64,000 bases of DNA from Apium graveolens (taxonomy: Eukaryota; Streptophyta; Magnoliopsida; Apiales; Apiaceae), in contig NC_133647.1 of the NCBI RefSeq assembly GCF_009905375.1, forward strand, positions 79,467,583-79,531,582, given 5' to 3'. Below, in pieces: positions 57,802 through 64,000 of the stretch (its first letter is position 1; each line of letters opens with the position of its first letter). The notes beneath the pieces are model-generated. The model worked only from the letters and a program-made list of their open reading frames with translations. It ran no database searches and was not told the origin of the DNA. Position numbers and translations under genes: made by a program.

Positions 57802-59473
57802 TGAAAGAAATATGTCCTAAGTCCAATCATGTATTAGGATTTAGGAATAACTTTGATGTAATCTGTTTTGATTTCATTGATATTAATAAAGACTTGTTTT
57901 GTTTTTATTACGGGCTTTATCTATTTAAGTGTTTAAATAAGATATACAATAGTTTAGAGTAAAGCTTTTTATGGATTATGATGAGATCATAATAGTGAGA
58001 CCTAAAAAGATGATAATTCTAAACTTAAATAGTTCCTGGTCATAGGATTACTAACTGGTAATTAATAATCCGCAAAGATCGGTACATACTATGCTTGCTT
58101 CATTATGAAGGATGTCTGTTCTCATAGACATTTGTGTGGTGACACTATAGCTAGTATGTAGGTACTTATTATAGAATAAGTTCACTGAACATGACTCGCA
58201 CAGCTGAACAACTGATGGAGTTCACTCACGTGTCAGTAGTTGTTCACCTAGTGATAGTTGTACAAGTATCCTTAGACTTGAGGTCATCGTAGTCATCTTG
58301 TGTACACTAACTATGCTTTACTTTAGTTCTTAGTCTCCAGGGACAATTATTAGGGCTCTTATGGGTATAGGAATTTGTACACGAAGATAGTGTATGATCA
58401 ATAAAGGATCTACCCCTTCCAGTGAAGGAAGCGAATGTTCAAGGCTGATCCACTTATGCTAGTTCAGGAATCTCTGGCCAGAGTGAATGAAATTAGAAAG
58501 GAGTTTCTAATTTGCATAGAACTACACATAGTAAATGGTAAGCAAGTGATTGAATTAGATAGGCTTGACACGAGATCCATGCCTTGTATTTAATCAGGAC
58601 ATTGTAGGGTAGAAGGAGTTTATTGTACGGTAACTATTCACTGAATAGGTTCTTGGTATTCTAAGCAGTGAATTCATATTATCCGGATAGTCGCGATATG
58701 CTGAGAAGTATCCCTCACGATGTAGAATAAATGTGATTAATTAATTAATCATATTTAATAAATTAGAGAATTTATATAAATAATGATAAAATAGTTTTAT
58801 TATTATTTATTTCTATTACCGGCTTAATATTGAACCTACATGGTCACACCATAAAAAGAGAATGATTTAATGGTGGAGGAATTAATTAATAATGGCTAAT
58901 AATTATTTATTTATGAAATACATAATTAATTGGCAAATTTAATAATTGATTAAATGAGATTTAATTGATTATAAATTAATTAAGAAAAGTTCTTAATATT
59001 ATTAATTAAGGATTTAATTTTTGGAAATTAAATTAAGAGAGAGAATTATTTCTAAAGTGTTTAGAAAAAGGATTAATAATTAAAAGGTGTTTTAATTATT
59101 AATGAGAATAATAAATGGAATAATAATAATAATATTTATGGAAAAATTTCAGCTGAAAATTTTGCCTATAAATACACTATTATAGACCCTATTTTATTCT
59201 AACCCACATCGAACCCGAAAACCCAAAAAGTTTGGAAAACCCAATTCTCTCCACCTCCTTCCTCCTCCTTAACATCGTTTTCTTAGTGGATACCGGTGGA
59301 GTGCTTCACACTTGAGGAGCAACTGCTAAGGATCTCTGATCATTGTCTCCGAATTATTTTTAAAGGTTAGATTCGATCCCTCGAATTTTTATTCATGATC
59401 TGTATGCTTTTATTTGGATTTTATATGTGTAAAAGTGTTTTGCCATGCCCCCGCTGCGATTAAAAATCCAACA
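57802..59473 (+). repeat. 3' LTR of element G (1672 bp)
   Basis: TGAAAGAAATATG to AAAATCCAACA, followed by target copy GGGAG. It lacks some of the ATA units present near 52830 in the 5' LTR. Confidence 0.95.
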
Positions 59474-60701
59474 GGGAGTCCATCAAATGCATAAGTGGCT
59501 GAGTGGCAGTCCAGCATAAGGTCCTATTGCGGCCAGGGTGATGACCAGTGGGGAATTCGTCCATCTACTAGTAGAACAGGTTACTTAATTGTATCTTTGC
59601 CTGATCAGCAAGATATCAGGTTTATGCCAAGGTTTTCTCCTTTCCAAATCTATTGGATATTACAACTCTGTTTATAATTTTCATAACAGAGGTTTTCAAG
59701 GAGTGTATTAAATGTATATATATAGGTGTATATATATATCGGGACTTAATGAAGTATCTCGTAACTTCATTATTTATAATGATATTTCAAGGATTGAATC
59801 TATTCAAATCTTATCTTGTAGTCTCATATATGTGATAAACTTTTGGAACGGATTATACCTTGAACGGTGGTAGTTCAAGTAGTATTCGGAGAAGATATAA
59901 GTATATTGGAGTATCTTGTAACTTCATCTTTTAAACTTATATCTAGTAAATGATTATCTTGTGCATGTCAAAGATTTTCAGAAAAACGTTGAGACAAGGT
60001 TAGATATATGAGATCACCTTGCAACGATATTTTTATATAGTTATAAACTGGAACTCTGTGTATATTATACATGTCAGAGGATTTCAAAGATTATGAAAAG
60101 TATATATGTATATATATATATACTGAATATTTTTACGACTTGGTCGCGTTAAGATATCAGCTTGGTTCATTTCTTCTTGACCAAGACTTTCATGAGTACT
60201 ATGAGAATGCTCATATATTGTTAATTATTATACATATTATTTCGGTGGGCTTGTTGCTCACCCTTGCTTTCTTCTTTCATCACACAACAACAGATAGACA
60301 AGATGAACATGATCAAGCTCCCAATTCGCGAGCGGATAGGAAATGTTCCGCAGTTTCCTGTAGGCGTTGATGCCGCCGTAGCTGAGATAGGAACTACCAA
60401 TAGGCTAGGTTTTCAACTATTGATGTACCATACTTATGTATATTATGAATTGTAATAATGGCAAAGAATATGTAAATTTATTCAGAAACCCTTTTGAGCT
60501 GTAATGACTTATAATTGTGGAATAAAATGACTTGTGTTATTTTTGGTATTCATCTATGAGACTATAACTTGTGGTGTGTGTGTATATTGTGGGGTCACAG
60601 TACGTAGTAGTTGGTTAACTGTTAAGATTAAGTATTGATAAGGATAATGGAACTCGTGACAACCCGAATCCCCGACCCCGGATTTGGGGGTGTTACAGAA
60701 A

Positions 60702-60713
60702 TGGTATCAGAGC
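60702..60713 (+). other. Primer binding site of element F (tRNA-Met)
   Basis: TGGTATCAGAGC, four bases after the LTR end, exact. Confidence 0.9.
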
Positions 60714-61154
60714 TAAGCGTTATAAACCTCAGAGATGAAGTGACGCTAAAATAATAAGTTCACTAAGATAAATAAGAACTCTTGCCAAGTTCATAGTCGG
60801 ACTACCTAACGTAGTACTGACAGTTAAAACCCTTATGGGAACCCTTATAAATATCGTGATAGTAACATAGTTCGTTATCATATAGGGCAGCGGGGCACCG
60901 AACCCTGAGGTTTAGGGGCATCAGCAAGAGGATGTTTTATTGCATGTTGGAGATCAGATCGTGGATCCGATAGAGCGTCCTAACGCGGGACCGGATGATG
61001 TTCATATTGAGGATGTAGAGGTTGAGGATGTTGTTCTAGAAGGGATTATTGCTGAGAAGGATCCCGTGGAGGATCCTGACAAGAATGAATAAAGGACCAC
61101 TGAGAAATTGATGACCATGGTTAGGGCGACTACCAGAGGTAGGATTGGCCGGTC

Positions 61155-61824
61155 ACTACCGGAGGTGCGTTCAAGTTTGTAAAGATAGTAGCCCCTTAAA
61201 CGCGGCTTACTCGTAAGACTGAGAAGTTTGAATGGACAGAGAAATGTGAGAACAGCTTTCAAGAACTGAAGCAAAGATTGGTGATGGCCCCTATGTTGGC
61301 ATTGCCGGATAGAAAAGGAAATTTTGTAATTTGTATTGACGCTTCGCATAAGGAATTAAGGTGCTCTTATACAGCACAACAAGGTACTCGCGTACGCGTC
61401 AAGACAATTAAAGGAATATAAAATTTGATATCCCCACCCATGAGTTTGGGCTCGTGGCAATAGTTTTGCCCTAAAGATTGGAAGCACTACTTGTATGGAG
61501 AGAAGTGCAAGATTTACCTAAGCCATAAGTGCTCTAGTACATTTTCCCGTAGAAAGAGCTCAACATACGCCAGAGGAGGCGGTTAGAGCTAATCAAGAAT
61601 TATGATTGGGAGATTTTTTATCATTCGGGGAAAGCCAATGTGGTGGCTGATGCCCTTAGTAAAAAGGAGAGACTCAAGATGATAATGTCTTTGGGAGAGT
61701 TTATAAGAGATTTTGAGAAAATGGAAATAGAAGTGAAGGTAACCGGAGCCGGTACCGAAAAGCTGTTTGAGATTGCAATACAGTCCGAATTATTGGATAA
61801 GAACATATTGTGCCAGAAAAAGTG
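61155..61824 (+). pseudogene. Gypsy RNase H fragment of element F, first copy
   Basis: KTEKFEWTEKCENSFQELKQ, then GNFVICIDASHKEL and, after several frameshifts, YHSGKANVVADALSKKERLK. These are the conserved blocks of chromovirus RNase H; the conserved Asp of DAS is kept. The preceding sequence AKIVAPLTRL-like is only partly readable. Confidence 0.85.
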
Positions 61825-62179
61825 ATGAATGAAGGCAGAGAGCCAACAAATAGATAAGAGATTAATACCGAGAAAGATGATAAGGGAATGATGAGGTATT
61901 CCTACAGAATTTGGGTTCCAAATATTCAAGAGCTTAAAGATGAGATCTTAGATGAAAGCTAGTTTGAGGAATAAGATTTAGAGCAAACCCTGAACGTGAT
62001 AGTCAGGGAGGTCGCCATCAAGATAGAAGGAACCCATAACATAATGAAGTGGAAAATGAGGATTTAAAACATGTAAGATGACCCCGATTATGGGGAGGAG
62101 GAGGGAACATTCAGATTAAGGAAACGGAAGTCGAGTAAGGAAAGGAGACCCGAGACAGTACTCCTATACGACAATTTAT

Positions 62180-62480
62180 GGACCTTTCTAGACAGAACTT
62201 AGACTATTATCCCCAACCACCACCCTGAGGAAATAATGCGGTGAGAAATTCTTTCAGGACCTTTAAGTCGCTAAGCTCTCAGAGTTCCAAGGAACAAGCT
62301 GACCCTGTCGAGGCAAGAGCCTGGCTAAAGGAAATATGAGAATCATTTGAGATTCTAAATGATTGATGAAGCACAAAAGACTGTTTTGTCACTTACCTTC
62401 CTAAGAGAGAGGTCACCCACTGGTGGAAGGCTAAGGAAGATAGAGAGATAGTGTAAAAGCTTTAGAGCCAGAACAAAGGC
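62180..62480 (+). pseudogene. Gypsy gag core fragment of element F
   Basis: Translation shows FKSLSSQSSKEQADPVEARA, WLKEI, and FVTYLPKREVTHWWKAKED with intervening stops, matching the order of the Retrotrans_gag core. Confidence 0.7.
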
Positions 62481-63830
62481 GGACGAGTATGATGAATTAT
62501 GAATCTAAGTTGTAAAAGTTGTAAAGATTCGTTCTGAGGACAAGAATCCCAGAACGACGTGATGTTTGAAGTAAATAATTAGTGGGTTCATGAAATGATT
62601 GTAAGAGAAAGGAAAATAAAAAGAAAGTGGAAAGGAATATAAATGCAATAGAGTTTGAGGAATGATAAGGGAGTTGGGTATGAGGAAACCCTAAAGAATC
62701 ATAGTAATATAAATAGAAAAGTATGTGATCATCAGGATGAGGCTGATTCACTATGAGTTAAAGTTGATGGTTGAAGGCATAAGAGATGTACATATTGTAC
62801 CCCCTTTAAGTTGGGAGAATTCGAGGAAACCTTGAGATAGTTCGAAGGATAAATAATGAGACGCGGATAGACTGAGGAGACAAGAAAGTAGGAAATTAGG
62901 AAAATTGGATGAAGGAAGTGACCTTCAAGAATGTGAAGTGTAAGACCGGTGGCATGATACCCAGAAAGGGAGATGCCAGGTATGAAAGACATCCCAACAT
63001 TGAGATGACTGTTGAGATAAACAACAAAAGTAAATGAGGAATTATCAAGAAGAAGTTCACGTTGAACACGACCAATATCTTCCAGGACATCCCTGTTGTC
63101 ATTACCAAATTAGGAAAGAAAAGCGGGTAACCATTGTTATCTTTTGAAGGCCATATGTGTTGACCTCAGTTTAAATAAGGAAGCTATTGTGAAATTGGTA
63201 TAGACTATCTGGGTGGGAATGATTGAATAAGACACCCTTATCAGGGATATATGACTTGAGTTATCCATGGAAGGATGCATGTACCTTTTTAAAGGTGGGA
63301 TCAAGGATAGAGCATCTGTAACTTAGAATGAATCCTAGGGGAATGCATAAAGGTTGGCATTTCAACCTTAATAGGGATAGTATGAGTTTTGACAGTATAA
63401 ATTGGAAAGGATTAAGGTAACAACAACCTTTAAAGATTAGTGGAGAAATTTTTCAGAACTATATAGACAATAATTCTGGTATTAGTAATTGGTATCTTGA
63501 TATGCCCTGCGCCTAGGTTGTACCTGATGAAGGATTTAAGGATAACCTTAGAGGTTTTACAAGGAGAAAGGTAATAATCAAAGTTCTCAAGAATAGAAAT
63601 TTTGATGAAGGAAATATGACGTAATTATAATAATGCCAGGGGGGCACGTGTTAAACCATAAGAAGTATAGATCGACCCAATGAAGGTCGAGATTGGTGAA
63701 AACGAGAAGGACCCAAGATAAGAGACGTCCTAAGTATGATCGAGAGTCAGTCGTGACAATGTTCACATCTAAAGACTAAGGCAATGACTTATGGAAAAAT
63801 GGTGATTTCTTTTTTTTCTCACCAGGATTT
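62481..63830 (+). other. Decayed interior of element F, no clear domain
   Basis: Only short open stretches. VPPLSW-like and DIPVVITKLGKK-like peptides may be remains of gag-protease, but I cannot assign them. Confidence 0.4.
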
Positions 63831-63869
63831 AAGAAAAGCATTTTCACATAAGCAGTGATTTGAAATGAG

Positions 63870-63980
63870 GTAGAAAATTTAGTTGGAGATCGTTCAAAAG
63901 ACATTGATTATAAGGAACTATTACTATCAGGAAAGGCCAATGAGGTGGCCAACACTCTAAGTGTAAGAGAGCAATTATAG
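63870..63980 (+). pseudogene. Gypsy RNase H C-terminal fragment of element F, second copy
   Basis: DYKELLLSGKANEVANTLSV parallels the block at 61600-61670 but is more diverged. Continues towards the window edge. Confidence 0.6.
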
Positions 63981-64000
63981 GCGCTCGTGTCAGAGGAATA

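Larger units (their letters stand above)
51513..59473 (+). mobile_element. Copia element G, defective, TSD GGGAG
   Basis: LTRs 51513-53188 and 57802-59473 lie in direct orientation, flanked by GGGAG at 51508-51512 and 59474-59478. The interior has a tRNA-Met primer site, a 1.8-kb structured leader, gag with one stop, badly broken protease, integrase and RT, the end of RNase H, and a polypurine tract. I see about 30 mismatches between the LTRs (roughly 2%). The copia lineage (TAR/Tork-like) is a guess. Confidence 0.95.
48671..60697 (+). repeat. 5' LTR of chromovirus-like element F, split by element G
   Basis: Starts TGTAATAACCCC and ends GGTGTTACA, so the termini are TGTAA and TTACA. Removing element G and one copy of its target site leaves about 4.06 kb. 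The end phrase (CCCCGACCCCGGATTTGGGG) is typical of Tekay/Del-type LTRs as I know them. The LTR holds a 56-bp triple repeat (50821 on), a 30-bp tandem repeat (51471 on), and no gene. The 3' LTR is outside the window. Confidence 0.82.
60698..64000 (+). mobile_element. Interior of chromovirus-like element F, decayed, runs off window
   Basis: The primer site TGGTATCAGAGC is at 60702-60713. A gag-start-like acidic segment (DPIERPNAGPDDVHIEDVEVE) is at 60962-61090, then a jump near 61155 into the RT/RNase H junction. Later gag core pieces (62180-62460) and a second RNase H end (63900-63980) follow. The order gag start, RNase H, gag core, RNase H end is not that of a normal element. Confidence 0.75.

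Noticed and set aside
59653..60455. Plus-strand frames of 60-99 codons within the LTR of F
   Set aside because: Low-complexity Tyr/Ile-rich translations of AT-rich LTR DNA.

Overview
This is AT-rich nuclear DNA from a flowering plant, almost certainly a eudicot. The evidence is stacked plant-type Ty1/copia and Ty3/gypsy LTR retrotransposons with tRNA-Met-type primer sites, a tRNA-derived SINE, MITEs, and one spliced host gene with GT-AG introns. The species cannot be named from the sequence. Nothing looks bacterial or organellar.

Layout. 1-8350: copia element A (SIRE/Maximus-like, minus strand) with 5' LTR, gag, protease/integrase/RT pieces and the start of an extra 3' ORF. Its gag is split by an Athila/Tat-like solo LTR (4247-5681, 5-bp TSD). 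8351-11705: the 3' end of a second SIRE-like element B (plus strand), interrupted by A. 11706-14271 and 22117-26050: decayed, repeat-rich retroelement DNA with a third Tat-like LTR from 24175. 14272-22116: Tat-like gypsy element C (minus strand) with both LTRs, gag, protease and RT but no RNase H or integrase. In their place is an antisense, apparently spliced extra ORF.

26193-31504 (minus strand): the only host gene, a complete 14-exon GH27 alpha-galactosidase/melibiase-family gene. All exon phases join into 641 residues. 31505-36357 is its upstream intergenic DNA, with a SINE, a hAT-type MITE and a second inverted-repeat element.

36358-48670: Tat-like element D, with 3' LTR and a second antisense spliced ORF of the same design as in C. 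It is split by copia element E (37707-46902, TSD ATTCT). E keeps a long open gag but has lost nearly all of pol and carries a tandem duplication of its 3' LTR plus adjacent UTR. 48671-64000: chromovirus-like element F with a 4.06-kb 5' LTR, tRNA-Met primer site and scrambled, decayed interior. Its LTR is split by copia element G (51513-59473, TSD GGGAG), whose leader carries two striking hairpin arrays.

The insertion order can be read: solo LTR into A into B; C into older repeats; E into D; F abutting or truncating D; G into F. Most elements are dead by sequence, yet E and G have similar LTR pairs around defective interiors, which points to mobilisation in trans. The main candidates for something new are the antisense, intron-containing ORF module shared by C and D, the hairpin arrays in the leader of G, and the gag-only architecture of E.
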